Below, piece after piece: positions 16,907 through 30,861 of a DNA stretch of 64,000 nt. The notes under the pieces are model-generated. The model was not told the origin of the DNA. It did not search any database and saw only the letters and a list, made by a program, of their open reading frames with translations. Numbering within the stretch: position 1 is the stretch's first letter; every line of letters starts with the position of its first letter. The position numbers and the translations under genes are program-made. The stretch comes from Microbacterium lemovicicum (GTDB lineage: Bacteria; Actinomycetota; Actinomycetes; Actinomycetales; Microbacteriaceae), in assembly GCF_003991875.1 (NCBI RefSeq), contig NZ_CP031423.1, forward strand, positions 3,162,001 through 3,226,000, given 5' to 3'.

Positions 16907-17039
16907 ACTGCTCCTCGAGCGGAAGGTGCGGCGGACGCTGTCCAGGGGCCCGGCGGAGCTGAGAGAAGCCGTCGACTCGGGCACGCCGCCCTCATTGTCG
17001 CACGACCGCCCGCGGGAGGTGAGGAGCGGGAGTACGATG

Positions 17040-17055
17040 GTTGACCTGCGACAAC
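17040..17055. promoter_or_regulatory. Short inverted repeat upstream of the exporter gene
   Basis: GTTGACCTGCGACAAC has mirrored ends (GTTG...CAAC, with the next pair partly matched). It lies 57 bp before the exporter start in the 205-bp divergent gap, just after a possible -10 hexamer TACGAT (17033-17038). It could be a regulator site; support is weak. Confidence 0.25.
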
Positions 17056-17111
17056 CACCGGTGACGGCGGGCCGCAGCATCCCGATTTCCTCCTCCGGAA
17101 CGAGGCCTCGC

Positions 17112-19304
17112 ATGTCCGCCACCGTCGCCACCGATTCGCGCTCCTCCGCGCCGATCATGACGCACCGCATGATCCTGTTCGTCATCTTCGGCCTCATGGC
17201 CGGGATGTTCCTCTCCGCGCTCGACCAGACCGTCGTCGGCACGGCCATCCGCACCATCGGCGACGACCTCCAGGGCCTCAGCCTGCAGGCGTGGGTGACG
17301 ACCGCCTACCTCATCGTCTCGACGATCTCGACGCCGATCTACGGCAAGCTGTCCGACATCTTCGGCCGTCGCCTCCTCTTCCTCATCGCGATCGTCATCT
17401 TCATCATCGGCTCCGTGCTGGCGAGCTTCTCGACCTCGATGATCGAGCTCGCCGCCTTCCGCGCCATCCAGGGCCTCGGCGCCGGTGGACTGATGTCGAT
17501 GCCGCTCGCCATCATGGGCGACATCCTCGCCCCCCGCGAGCGCGCCAAGTACCAGGGCTACTTCCTCGCCGTCTTCGGCATCTCCAGCGTCATCGGCCCC
17601 CTCGTCGGCGGGCTGTTCGCCGGCTCCGGCGAGATCCTCTTCATCACCGGCTGGCGCTGGGTGTTCCTCATCAACGTGCCCATCGGCATCGTCGCGCTGG
17701 CGATCGTCTGGCGCTTCCTGCACATCCCGAAGCAGCCGCGGCACTCCGTGCGCATCGACTGGTGGGGCGCCACCACGGTCATCGTCGCCCTCGTCCCCCT
17801 GCTGCTGGTCGCCGAGCAGGGCCGCGAGTGGGGCTGGGGTTCCGGCATCGCCATCGCCTGCTACGTCATCGGCGCGATCGGCATCCTCTCCTTCGTCATC
17901 GCCGAGACGCTGATGAAGGACGACGCCCTCATCCCGCTGAAGCTCTTCCGCTCCCCCACGTTCTCGATGGCCACCGTCATCGGCGTGCTCGTCGGCTTCG
18001 GCATGTTCGGCGCGATGCTGACGCTGCCGCTCTACCTGCAGCTGGTGCTGGGCGCCTCGCCCACCGAGAGCGGCTTCCAGATGCTGCCGATGATCCTGGG
18101 CCTGATGATCGCCTCCATCGCCAGCGGTCAGATCATCGCGCGCACGGGGCAGTACCGGATCTTCCCGATCCTGGGCACCCTGCTCATGTCGGTGGGCTTC
18201 TTCCTGCTCACCTTCCTGAAGTTCGACACGACGTACTGGTACGTCGCCGGTGCGATGCTCGTGATCGGCCTGGGCCTCGGTCAGCTCATGCAGACCCTGA
18301 CGATCGCGAGCCAGAACTCCGTCGGGCTGCGCGACATGGGCGTCGCCACCAGCTCGTCCACGTTCTTCCGCCAGATCGGCGGCACGCTGGGCACCGCCGT
18401 GCTCCTGTCGCTGCTGTTCACACTGATGCCGTCGAACATCATCGGCTCCTTCTCCGACGACTCGACCCTCACCGGCGCGCTGGACGCCGCCTTCGACCCG
18501 GCCGTGGCCACGGCTCCGCAGAACGAGCAGATCATGGCGTCGATCTACACCCCGATCGTCTCGCAGGTCACCGAGGAGACGACCGCCCAGGTGCAGGACG
18601 GCGTCGATCAGGCGACGGATGCTGCGACCCAGGCCGTCGCGGCACAGGTCGCCGCGGGCCAGATCCCCGCCGCGGCCCAGGAGGCGGCGACCACCGCCGC
18701 CGTCACCCAGGCACGGCAGACCGCCGCGCAGCAGATCCAGCAGCAGGTGCCGGTCGCCCGCGTCGCGGACGACGGGACGGTGAGCCTCGACTTCAGCGAT
18801 GCCGCCGCCCGCTCCGCGTTCGTCACGACGCTGGCGACCACGCTGCAGGACCAGTTCACCTCCGGAGACGGGAACACCTCCATCGGCGACTCGACCCTCA
18901 ACGACACGTCGTTCCTGGTCTCGGCCGACCCGCGCCTCACCAAGCCGTTCCTCGTCGGGTTCAACTCCTCCGCGGTCAGCGTCTACTGGGTCGCGATGAG
19001 CGTGGTCCTGCTCGCCTTCGTTCTGTCGCTGTTCTTCAAGACGCCCCCTCTGCGCGCGAAGTCGGCGCTGCAGGAGGCAGCGGACGAGCGCGACGAGAAG
19101 CAGGCGGCCGAGGACGACGAAGGCCAGGGCCGCGGATGCCGCGACCAAGACCGGCTCTCTCGTCCTCCCCTGACGATCCCTCAGATCACCGTCTCGCTCC
19201 ACCGGTCGGCATTGCCGAACCGGTGGGCGGTGATGGCGATGGCCTGCTCGTGGAGGAACGGCAGGAGTTCGACCCTCCCGGCCGTGGTGACCTCGTTCGC
19301 GTAG
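17112..19304 (+). CDS. DHA2-family MFS drug exporter with a large extracytoplasmic insert
   Basis: The reading frame encodes 730 residues with about 14 membrane segments, LSALDQTVVGTAIRTI motif in the first helix and GKLSDIFGRR between helices 2 and 3. It belongs to the EmrB/QacA-like proton-driven exporters. Between the last two helices is an insert of about 150 residues rich in Ala, Gln and Thr (about 470-620), probably outside the cell. ATG at 17112 follows GAGG with a 6-nt spacer. The last about 60 codons read poorly and overlap the 3' end of putA by 124 nt. A +1 frame from about 19117 instead ends at TGA 19171-19173, with better codon use, so a frameshift near the end is likely. Confidence 0.85.
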   Translation: MSATVATDSRSSAPIMTHRMILFVIFGLMAGMFLSALDQTVVGTAIRTIGDDLQGLSLQAWVTTAYLIVSTISTPIYGKLSDIFGRRLLFLIAIVIFIIGSVLASFSTSMIELAAFRAIQGLGAGGLMSMPLAIMGDILAPRERAKYQGYFLAVFGISSVIGPLVGGLFAGSGEILFITGWRWVFLINVPIGIVALAIVWRFLHIPKQPRHSVRIDWWGATTVIVALVPLLLVAEQGREWGWGSGIAIACYVIGAIGILSFVIAETLMKDDALIPLKLFRSPTFSMATVIGVLVGFGMFGAMLTLPLYLQLVLGASPTESGFQMLPMILGLMIASIASGQIIARTGQYRIFPILGTLLMSVGFFLLTFLKFDTTYWYVAGAMLVIGLGLGQLMQTLTIASQNSVGLRDMGVATSSSTFFRQIGGTLGTAVLLSLLFTLMPSNIIGSFSDDSTLTGALDAAFDPAVATAPQNEQIMASIYTPIVSQVTEETTAQVQDGVDQATDAATQAVAAQVAAGQIPAAAQEAATTAAVTQARQTAAQQIQQQVPVARVADDGTVSLDFSDAAARSAFVTTLATTLQDQFTSGDGNTSIGDSTLNDTSFLVSADPRLTKPFLVGFNSSAVSVYWVAMSVVLLAFVLSLFFKTPPLRAKSALQEAADERDEKQAAEDDEGQGRGCRDQDRLSRPPLTIPQITVSLHRSALPNRWAVMAMACSWRNGRSSTLPAVVTSFA

Positions 19305-22300
19305 ACGGCGAGGTCGGGGTCGCCCGCGACGGCCTCGGCGAGGTCGCCGTGCAGCGCCGCCACCGATGCCGCAGGCCCGACGAGCCGCACCCGTGGAGCG
19401 CGCGCCGAGTCGTCGCCCCCGCGCGTCGACATGCGTCCGAGCCACTCCTGGTCGCTCTCCACGAACACCGGCACGTCCGCGTCGCCGAGGGCGCGTCGCA
19501 CCTCGGCGGGCAGTCCGGTCGGCAGGCTCAGCGCGAAGGTCGATCCCGAGCGGACGCCGGCCAGCACCACCCGAAGGACGCTCTGCCACGGTGCGTCCGC
19601 CGTCGCCCGCACGGCCACGTCCACCGGGCGGTAGCGGAAGAGGTTCCGCTCGACGCCCAGTCGCGACACGTCGCGCACCTGGCCGAACTCGCGGCTCCAT
19701 AAGATCGCGTCCGACAGCGCGCCGCGCCGCAGCCACTCGAAGGCCTCGTAGTCCAGTGACGGCTGAGCGGCCTCGATGACCGACGTGATGCGTGAGTCCA
19801 GCCCGCGCAGGTGCAGAGTCGCCGATGACGGACCGCCGCTCGACGGGCGCCAGGAGCCCAGGCCGACGAGGTAGTTGGGGCCGCCGGCCTTGGTGCCCGC
19901 GCCCACGGACGAGCGCTTCCACCCGCCGAACGGCTGCCGCTGCACGATCGCCCCGGTGATGCCGCGGTTGACGTAGAGGTTGCCCGCCTGCACGCGGTCG
20001 AGCCAGACCGCGAGATCCTCGGGGTTCTGCGTGTACAGCCCGGCCGTCAGCCCGTAGGCGACGGCGTTCTGCAGTTCGATGGCCGCGGCGAGCGTCGGAG
20101 CGTGCATGACGCCCAGCACCGGACCGAAGAACTCCTCGAGGTGGAAGCGCGATCCCGGCTGCACGCCGGTGCGGATGCCGGGCGTCCAGAACCGCCCCGC
20201 ATACTCCTCGCCGTGGTCGACGGGCCGTGGCTTGACCAGCCACTTCTCCTCGCCCTCGAGCTCGGTCAGCGCCCAGGCGAGCTTGCCCTGGGGCGGCTCG
20301 ATCACGGGTCCGACCTCGGCCAGCGGATCGCTGGGCGGGCCGACGCGCAGCGAGGTCGCGGCATCCACCAGCTGACGGGCGAACCGCTGCGACCGGGCGA
20401 CCGGGCCCACCAGGATCGCCAGCGACGCAGCGGAGCACTTCTGCCCGGCGTGCCCGAAGGCGCTCTTGATGAGATCGGATGCCGCGAGGTCGAGGTCCGC
20501 GGACGGCATGACGATCATCGCGTTCTTGCCGCTGGTCTCCGCGAGCAGCGGCAGGTCGGGACGCCACGACCGGAAGAGCGCGGCCGTCTCCCACGAGCCG
20601 GTGAGGATCACCCGGTCGACGTCGGGGTGCGAGATGAGCCGCCGGCCGAGGTCGCCCTCGTCGATGTCGACGAGCGCCAGCACCTCGCGCGGCACGCCCG
20701 CGTCCCACAGGGCCTCGGCGATGACAGCCGCACAGCGCCGGGCCTGGGGCGCGGGCTTGAAGACCACACCGGATCCCGCCGCGAGCGCCGCCAGCACGCC
20801 GCCCGCGGGGATCGCGAGCGGGAAGTTCCAGGGCGGCGTGACGACCGTGAGACGCGCGGGCACGAACACCGCGCCGCTGACCCGGTCGAGCTCGCGTGCC
20901 GTGGCCCCGTAGTAGTTGGCGAAGTCGACGGCCTCGCTGACCTCGACGTCGGCCTCCGCGAGCACCTTGCCGGTCTCCGAGGCGGCCACCTCGATGAGCT
21001 CGCCGCGGCGCGACTCGAGCACGCGCGCGGCGCTCTGCAGCACGGCCGCGCGGTCCGCGGCCGGACGGGAGCCCCACGCGACGGCGGCATCCCGCACGCC
21101 CGCGACGATCTCCTCCAGACGCCCGGCGTCGTCGACCCGCGCGGCGTCGATGGTCGCCTGGCCCTGCGTCGATCCCGCCACCCGCGCCACGATCCGTCGC
21201 GCCCACTCGCGATTGGCGGGCAGCGACGGGTCGGAGTCCGCGGCATTGACGAAGCCGGGGGCGCCGAGCGCCCGCTCGGTCGACTCGCGCGGCGCGAACA
21301 CGGCGGTGTCGACGAACGCCTGACCGCCGAAGCCGACCGCGTTGCCCTCCGGCGCGAGCGGCACCGTGTCGCCGGGCTCGGCGGAGGCCGACCGCGCGAT
21401 GCCCAGCACGACCTGTGTGGCGTGGTCGTCCTCGGCGTCGCGCGTGATCACGTCACCGGTGCTGGATGTCGCGGGGCCGGCCTCCGCCGAACGGTCCTGG
21501 GAACGGTGCGATCCGATGGTCAGGGTGGGATCGGCCGCCCGGCGCAGCGACGCCGCGAAGCGGTCGCGCTCCCGCGCGAACATCGACGCGTCCTCGGCGA
21601 TGTCGAAGGCGGCCGAGAGGAAGTTGTCGCTCGAGGCGTTCTCCTCGAGGCGGCGCACCAGGTAGCTGATCGCGACGTCGAACTCGTCGGGACGCACCAC
21701 CGGCACGTAGAGCAGAACGTGCCCGACCTCGCGGGCGACGGCCTCGACCTGCCCCTGCGCCATGCCCAGCAGCATCTCGAACTCCATGTCGTCGCGGACG
21801 CCGCGCTCCCCGGCGAGCAGCCACGCGTACGCGATGTCGAAGAGGTTGTGCCCGGCGACGCCGATGCGCACCGCCGCGGTGCTCTCGGGACGCAGCGCCT
21901 CGTCGAGGCAGCGGAGATAGTTGGCGTCGGAGTCGACCTTCGCGTCGTACGTGGCGAGCGGCCAGTCGTGCATGACGGCGTCGACGTGCTCCATCGCCAG
22001 GTTCGCGCCCTTCACCAGGCGGACCTTGATGCGCGCACCGCCGGACGCGACGCGCTCCTGCGCCCACGCGGTGAGGCGGCGGAGGGCCGGGAGCGCGTCG
22101 GGAAGATAGGCCTGCAGCACGATGCCGGCCTCGAGCCCACGCAGGCGGGGGTCCTCGAGGATGCGCGTGAAGACCGCGATCGTGAGGTCGAGGTCGCGGT
22201 ACTCCTCCATGTCGAGGTTGATGAAGGTCGGCCCCTGGGGCGCCTCCGACGTCGAGGCGGCCGTCGCGTACAGCGGCAGGAGCCGACCCACGACCTTGTC

Positions 22301-22891
22301 GACGACGTCGTCGAAGGCCCACATGGAGATGTGGCTCGCGATGGCCGACACCTTCACGGAGACGTAGTCCACGTCGTCGCGGCGGATCAGCTCGTGGATG
22401 CCCTCGAGGCGGCGCAGCGCCTCCTGCTCACCCAGCACCGCCTCGCCGAGGAGGTTCAGGTTGAGGCGCGCACCGGATGCGCGCAGCGTCGCGATCGCCG
22501 GCCCGAGCTTGTCGGGGCGTGCGTCCACGACGAGGTGGCCGACCATCTCGCGCAGCACGCGCCGCGCGACGGGCACGACCGGTGTCGGCAGGACGGGCGC
22601 CATGATGCCGCCGAGCCGCACGGCTCCGCGGAGATACCAGGGGAGGAATCCCGGCACGAGGGGCGCGACGCGCTGCAGATTGGATGCCGCGGCCGACAGG
22701 CTCTCGGGACGCATGACGCCGTCGACGAAGCCGATCGTGAATGGCAGGCCGTTCGGGTCCTTCAGCACGCCGGCGAGTCGCCCGGCCGCCGGGTCCGCGG
22801 CGACCGCCGCGCTCTCCGTCGTCCAGCGCTGCGCCAGCTCGACGGCGCGCTCCGTCAGATCATCCCTCGCAGCACTGGTCGTCGACGCCAT
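19181..22891 (-). CDS. putA: Bifunctional proline dehydrogenase / P5C dehydrogenase
   Basis: This 1236-residue enzyme oxidises proline to P5C (flavin domain, about residues 50-440, with RLVKGANLAMEH and GVAGHNLFDIAY) and P5C to glutamate (aldehyde dehydrogenase domain, about 555-1000, with Glu785 in ETSGKN and nucleophile Cys819 in GQKCSA). A low-complexity linker spans about 455-545. There is no N-terminal DNA-binding domain, so it is not self-regulating like the enterobacterial PutA. ATG at 22891 fits family N-termini; ATG at 22942 is an alternative. The C-terminal about 200 residues are an extra region of unclear role. The LysR gene is divergent. Confidence 0.95.
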   Translation of the reverse strand: MASTTSAARDDLTERAVELAQRWTTESAAVAADPAAGRLAGVLKDPNGLPFTIGFVDGVMRPESLSAAASNLQRVAPLVPGFLPWYLRGAVRLGGIMAPVLPTPVVPVARRVLREMVGHLVVDARPDKLGPAIATLRASGARLNLNLLGEAVLGEQEALRRLEGIHELIRRDDVDYVSVKVSAIASHISMWAFDDVVDKVVGRLLPLYATAASTSEAPQGPTFINLDMEEYRDLDLTIAVFTRILEDPRLRGLEAGIVLQAYLPDALPALRRLTAWAQERVASGGARIKVRLVKGANLAMEHVDAVMHDWPLATYDAKVDSDANYLRCLDEALRPESTAAVRIGVAGHNLFDIAYAWLLAGERGVRDDMEFEMLLGMAQGQVEAVAREVGHVLLYVPVVRPDEFDVAISYLVRRLEENASSDNFLSAAFDIAEDASMFARERDRFAASLRRAADPTLTIGSHRSQDRSAEAGPATSSTGDVITRDAEDDHATQVVLGIARSASAEPGDTVPLAPEGNAVGFGGQAFVDTAVFAPRESTERALGAPGFVNAADSDPSLPANREWARRIVARVAGSTQGQATIDAARVDDAGRLEEIVAGVRDAAVAWGSRPAADRAAVLQSAARVLESRRGELIEVAASETGKVLAEADVEVSEAVDFANYYGATARELDRVSGAVFVPARLTVVTPPWNFPLAIPAGGVLAALAAGSGVVFKPAPQARRCAAVIAEALWDAGVPREVLALVDIDEGDLGRRLISHPDVDRVILTGSWETAALFRSWRPDLPLLAETSGKNAMIVMPSADLDLAASDLIKSAFGHAGQKCSAASLAILVGPVARSQRFARQLVDAATSLRVGPPSDPLAEVGPVIEPPQGKLAWALTELEGEEKWLVKPRPVDHGEEYAGRFWTPGIRTGVQPGSRFHLEEFFGPVLGVMHAPTLAAAIELQNAVAYGLTAGLYTQNPEDLAVWLDRVQAGNLYVNRGITGAIVQRQPFGGWKRSSVGAGTKAGGPNYLVGLGSWRPSSGGPSSATLHLRGLDSRITSVIEAAQPSLDYEAFEWLRRGALSDAILWSREFGQVRDVSRLGVERNLFRYRPVDVAVRATADAPWQSVLRVVLAGVRSGSTFALSLPTGLPAEVRRALGDADVPVFVESDQEWLGRMSTRGGDDSARAPRVRLVGPAASVAALHGDLAEAVAGDPDLAVYANEVTTAGRVELLPFLHEQAIAITAHRFGNADRWSETVI

Positions 22892-23022
22892 CCCCTGCGC
22901 TCCCCTCGTCGTGTTTCCAGAGTGCACCTCGGCGTTCGTCATGCCCTCAGCCTGCGGCATCCGAAGCGTCGAGAAAAGCGAACATCTACGATGGGTACTC
23001 ATCGAGGAAATCGAGGAACACG

Positions 23023-23907
23023 GTGTTCGAACTACGCCGGCTGCGTCTTCTCCACGAGCTGTCGCTCCGCGGCACGCTTGCGGCAGTCGCGGAGGCCCTC
23101 TCCTACAGTCCGTCGACGGTGTCGCAGCAGCTGACGCAGCTGGAGAAGGAGGCGGGGGTTCCGCTCTTCGCGGCGGACGGGCGCGGTGTGCGGCTGACCG
23201 ATCACGGCGAGCTCCTGGCCGCGCATGCCGCCCGCGCTCTGCAGCTCGACGAACAGGCACGGGGCGAGCTCGACGCTCTGCGACCGCAGAGCGCGCCGGT
23301 GCGGATCGCGGTCATGCAGTCGGCCGCGCAGTCGCTCGTGCCGCCGGCCCTCGCGCTCCTGGCGGCCAGGGAGCCGGACCTCGCGGTCTACGTTTCGCAG
23401 GTTCCACCCGAGGAGGGGCTCTTCGAGCTGTCCACGCGCCGCTACGACCTCGTGGTCGCCGAGCAGTATCCCGGGCACACGCGGGAGCAGCGCCCGGGAC
23501 TCACCCGGGTCTCACTCGGCCGCGATCCGATCCGGCTGGCGGTTCCCCGCGGTGGGCGTCGCAGCCACCTCGAGCAGCTTGCCGATCGCGCGTGGGTCAT
23601 GGAGCCGGTCGGCACCGCCGCCCGGCAATGGGCGACGCAGCAGTGCCGCGCGGCCGGCTTCGAGCCCGACGTGCGCTTCGAGATCGCCGACCTCACCGCG
23701 CACGTCGGGCTCATCGCCGACGGAGTGGCCGTCGGCATGCTCCCCGAGCTGGTCAGGATGCCGACGCCGGGAGCTGTCGAACTTCACGACCTGCCGGGTG
23801 CGCCGTCGCGCGAGATCTTCGTCGCCATGCGGGAATTCTCGACACGACCGGCGATCCTCGCCGTGCGGGATGCGCTCCGCGATGCCTTCTCGCGTCGGCA
23901 TGCCTGA
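23023..23907 (+). CDS. LysR-family transcriptional regulator
   Basis: The 294-residue protein has an N-terminal winged helix (residues 1-60, ALSYSPSTVSQQLTQLEKEAG) and a periplasmic-binding-like effector domain. GTG at 23023 has GAGGAA four bases upstream. A TACGAT at 22987-22992 is a plausible -10. It is transcribed away from putA across a 131-bp gap, the classical LysR arrangement, so it probably activates putA in response to proline or a product. The gene ends 10 bp before the strong hairpin shared with the rRNA operon. Confidence 0.9.
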   Translation: MFELRRLRLLHELSLRGTLAAVAEALSYSPSTVSQQLTQLEKEAGVPLFAADGRGVRLTDHGELLAAHAARALQLDEQARGELDALRPQSAPVRIAVMQSAAQSLVPPALALLAAREPDLAVYVSQVPPEEGLFELSTRRYDLVVAEQYPGHTREQRPGLTRVSLGRDPIRLAVPRGGRRSHLEQLADRAWVMEPVGTAARQWATQQCRAAGFEPDVRFEIADLTAHVGLIADGVAVGMLPELVRMPTPGAVELHDLPGAPSREIFVAMREFSTRPAILAVRDALRDAFSRRHA

Positions 23908-23917
23908 AACGACGGTT

Positions 23918-23959
23918 AACGAAGAATAGCCACCCGTCATCGGGTGGCTATTCTTCGTT
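23918..23959. terminator. Bidirectional terminator hairpin after 5S rRNA and the LysR gene
   Basis: A perfect 19-bp inverted repeat (AACGAAGAATAGCCACCCG and its complement, loop TCAT at 23937-23940) lies between the converging LysR gene and rRNA operon. The A/T-rich outer part gives TTCTTCGTT on either strand after the GC-rich core, as in an intrinsic terminator. Confidence 0.9.
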
Positions 23960-23970
23960 GTGAAGAGGTT

Positions 23971-24089
23971 GTTCGGCGGTGTCCTACTCTCCCACAGGGT
24001 CCCCCCTGCAGTACCATCGGCGCTGAGAGGCTTAGCTTCCGGGTTCGGAATGTGACCGGGCGTTTCCCTCTCGCTATGGCCGCCGAAAC
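23971..24089 (-). rRNA. rrf: 5S ribosomal RNA
   Basis: The minus strand reads from GTTTCGGCGGCCATAGCG to AGGACACCGCCGAAC. The two ends pair as helix I, and the interior has the CCGAACCCGGAAGCTAAG conserved block. Length about 119 nt. It is the last gene of the operon, about 100 nt after 23S. Confidence 0.95.
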
Positions 24090-24162
24090 ACTTGTGATGT
24101 TTCAAATCGTGCACACAACAAAGAATGTTGGTGCGGTTCTCGACCGTACATCGAGAACCACT

Positions 24163-24177
24163 CAGTGGACGCAAGCA
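24163..24177 (-). other. 3' arm of the 23S precursor processing stem
   Basis: In RNA sense this reads TGCTTGCGTCCACTG. It is complementary over 15 pairs (one G-U) to the arm at 27411-27425 in the 16S-23S spacer. The two would bracket 23S as an RNase III substrate. Confidence 0.65.
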
Positions 24178-24189
24178 CCATGAACGGTG

Positions 24190-27300
<3,111 letters not shown>

Positions 27301-27410
27301 TCACATGAGTTCATCAAAGAATCGGACCAGACCCGAAGGCCTGACTCGAAATTGACTAATGATCTTTAAGATCATCAAAACAAGACAACCCCGAAAGGTC
27401 ATCTTGAAGA

Positions 27411-27425
27411 TGCTCGCGTCCACTG
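27411..27425 (-). other. 5' arm of the 23S precursor processing stem
   Basis: In RNA sense it reads CAGTGGACGCGAGCA and pairs with 24163-24177 downstream of 23S. It is about 110 nt upstream of the 23S 5' end. Confidence 0.65.
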
Positions 27426-27621
27426 TGTAGTTCTCAAAGTACGGGCGGTACCCCACCCCCACCACCGACCCGGTGACAGAAGGCAAGGCCCAGAGGAAAG
27501 AAGCAACCACCCCACAGGGCGATCACGACCGGTCCCTCAGGACCCAACAGCGTGCATGTGCCACCCCGACCACCCCGAACCTTTCCCACCGCAAGCGGCG
27601 TACTCAGCCCGGAACAACCCG

Positions 27622-27640
27622 AACAGCACCTCGTCATATG
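27622..27640 (-). other. 3' arm of the 16S precursor processing stem
   Basis: In RNA sense CATATGACGAGGTGCTGTT pairs with the leader segment at 29409-29430 through an 11-bp helix (one G-U), an internal loop and a 6-bp helix. The 16S molecule lies between the two arms. Confidence 0.6.
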
Positions 27641-27733
27641 TTCCACCCATGAGCTACCAGCGAGAACATTCGTCTCGATCTGGCGCCTGGACAACCACAC
27701 GACCCCCGAAGAGGACGCCGGCTGCCAGAAGCT

Positions 27734-29262
<1,529 letters not shown>

Positions 29263-29626
29263 AAAATGATGCACGATCCCCCACCGGAAAAAGGTGAAAA
29301 GAAACCGCACGAGTTCAACCTGACCAAAAGAATGCCATCACTGACAATTCAATTAATCTCAAAGAAATCTCACCAACCAACCCAAAGGCTGATTGCGAGG
29401 TTCATTGGCATATGACAAGTGCACGCTGTTGAGTTCTCAAGGAACGGACGCACCCACGATCCACCGCAAAGCTTCACGTGGGGCAGTTTCCTATCCCCGA
29501 TCGCATCCGACTCGGACACGACCCGACACAGTTCAGCCGAAGCCGTTCTGCATGTGGGGGTTTCGTTCTCCGCTTGAGGGGGTGAGGCTCTCGGCCTCCC
29601 GCATCCCTGTGGGGCGAACTCGATAT
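29263..29626 (-). other. rRNA operon leader
   Basis: This 364-nt leader holds the 5' processing arm at 29409-29430 and a CCTTGAGAACTCAACAG box just upstream of it (complement at 29426-29442), typical of actinobacterial rRNA leaders. I see no gene. Confidence 0.7.
29409..29430 (-). other. 5' arm of the 16S precursor processing stem
   Basis: In RNA sense AACAGCGTGCACTTGTCATATG can pair with the spacer arm at 27622-27640, closing a stem around 16S. Confidence 0.6.
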
Positions 29627-29655
29627 AACTTACGCAGGTCGGCGGGAGTCGGCAA
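29627..29655 (-). promoter_or_regulatory. rRNA operon promoter
   Basis: The minus strand has TTGCCG (29655-29650), a 17-bp spacer and TAAGTT (29632-29627), followed by A/T-rich ATATC. This is the best sigma-70-type match upstream of 16S; other promoters may exist. Confidence 0.6.
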
Positions 29656-29706
29656 ATCGGGCGTGCATCCCGGGCGTGTCGCGGCGCAGAACCCGCGGAA
29701 ACACGG

Positions 29707-30267
29707 TCATTCCCAGGTGCTGGGGGCCGCGCTCCGCGTGGACGGCAGAGCGGAGCCCACCGCCCACGCCGTGACCCACGGGGCCAGCGGAGGAAGGGTG
29801 TCGGGACGGTGCAGCGCGGCGAACAGCTCCTCGTGCGGGACGATCCCTCCCGACGTGCGCAAGAAGCGCGCCCGCACCACCATCTCCGCGTAGACCTCCC
29901 CCTTCACCACGGCCCGGTGCATCAGGTACACCGACTTGTCGTCGTGCGACATGAGGCGGGACTCCACGGTGAACCGCTGCCACAGCTGCAGCGACTTCCG
30001 GAAGGTCACCGACTCACTGGCCACGACGGCGTACCAGCCCTGCGCGCGCAGCACGTCCCACACCCCCGTGCGGATGAGCAGGTCGAATCGTCCGAGGTCG
30101 AACAGCGAGGCATACCGGCCGTTGTTCATGTGCCCGAGGAGGTCGATGTCGGTGGGGAGCGTGCGCAGCCGGATGCGCCCGACCGCCGTCGGATCGGCCG
30201 GCCCGCGGCGACGCAGCATCGCCTTGGCATGCCAGATGGTCAGCAGGGTGCGCCAGATCACGTTCAC
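29707..30267 (-). CDS. Acyl-CoA thioesterase-like HotDog protein
   Basis: The 186-residue protein has the 4HBT/HotDog core: LPTDIDLLGHMNNGRYASLF (about residues 38-57), where Asp and Asn of the DxxGHMNN segment match the catalytic/acyl-binding site of 4-hydroxybenzoyl-CoA-type thioesterases, then long strands such as RFTVESRLMSHDDKSVYL. It would hydrolyse an acyl-CoA. GTG at 30267 is chosen by homology to the helix start VNVIWRTLLTIWHA. No clear ribosome-binding site precedes it, so the start is uncertain. It reads toward the rRNA operon promoter. Confidence 0.8.
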   Translation of the reverse strand: MNVIWRTLLTIWHAKAMLRRRGPADPTAVGRIRLRTLPTDIDLLGHMNNGRYASLFDLGRFDLLIRTGVWDVLRAQGWYAVVASESVTFRKSLQLWQRFTVESRLMSHDDKSVYLMHRAVVKGEVYAEMVVRARFLRTSGGIVPHEELFAALHRPDTLPPLAPWVTAWAVGSALPSTRSAAPSTWE

Positions 30268-30341
30268 GAGGTGCGATGGTAGCCACGCTCGGGCCGGAGT
30301 GGTCCGTTCGGCGCGGATTTCCGCCCACGGCGGGCCCCGCG

Positions 30342-30347
30342 TAGAGT
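30342..30347 (+). promoter_or_regulatory. -10 element giving a leaderless GNAT transcript
   Basis: TAGAGT ends six bases before ATG 30354, so transcription would start at or next to the start codon. No Shine-Dalgarno sequence is present. Confidence 0.55.
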
Positions 30348-30353
30348 CTGGCC

Positions 30354-30860
30354 ATGGAGCCCGAACTGCAGACCGACATCGTCGTCCGTCCCGTCCGCGA
30401 CGTGGATGCCGAGGCACTCGGCCGGGTCCATGCGAGCTGCTGGCACGAGACCTACGACCACCTCATCAGCAAGGCCGCGCTCGAGAAGATCTCGCCGCGC
30501 CGCATGGCCGAGCTGTGGACCCACTGGGCCTCTCAGGGGCCCGAGTTCCGGATGAGCGCGGCGCTGGTCGACGGCGAGATCGTCGGCTTCGTCGGCTCGG
30601 GTCCGGCACGCGACAAGGACGCCCCCGCGCTCCGCGAGCTGTACTTCATCTACCTGCTCGACGCCTTCCACGGCACGGGCATCGGCCAGCGCCTCTTCGA
30701 CGCCGCCGTCGACGAGGGCGAGCCCCTGTACCTCTGGGTCGCCGAGGACAACCCCCGCGCCCACCGCTTCTACGCGCGGAATGGGTTCGCCCTGGACGGC
30801 GCGTCGCACACGGAGCCCTTCCTCGGCGAGACGCTCACCGAGGTGCGGTTCGTCCGCTGA
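30354..30860 (+). CDS. GNAT-family N-acetyltransferase
   Basis: This 168-residue protein has the GNAT fold: a first strand [19 protein letters not shown], the acetyl-CoA loop [12 protein letters not shown] (about residues 102-113), and the C-terminal [13 protein letters not shown] signature. It transfers an acetyl group to an unknown amine. The start is leaderless (see 30342). cofE follows one base after its stop, so the pair may be an operon. Confidence 0.9.
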   Translation: MEPELQTDIVVRPVRDVDAEALGRVHASCWHETYDHLISKAALEKISPRRMAELWTHWASQGPEFRMSAALVDGEIVGFVGSGPARDKDAPALRELYFIYLLDAFHGTGIGQRLFDAAVDEGEPLYLWVAEDNPRAHRFYARNGFALDGASHTEPFLGETLTEVRFVR

Positions 30861-30861
30861 C

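Noticed and set aside
16992..21206. A long minus-strand frame spanning the exporter and putA
   Set aside because: It is antisense to the exporter and out of frame with putA; both real proteins have complete motif sets.
20102..23134. A 1000-codon plus-strand frame opposite putA
   Set aside because: The composition is a mirror of putA codons with no recognisable fold.
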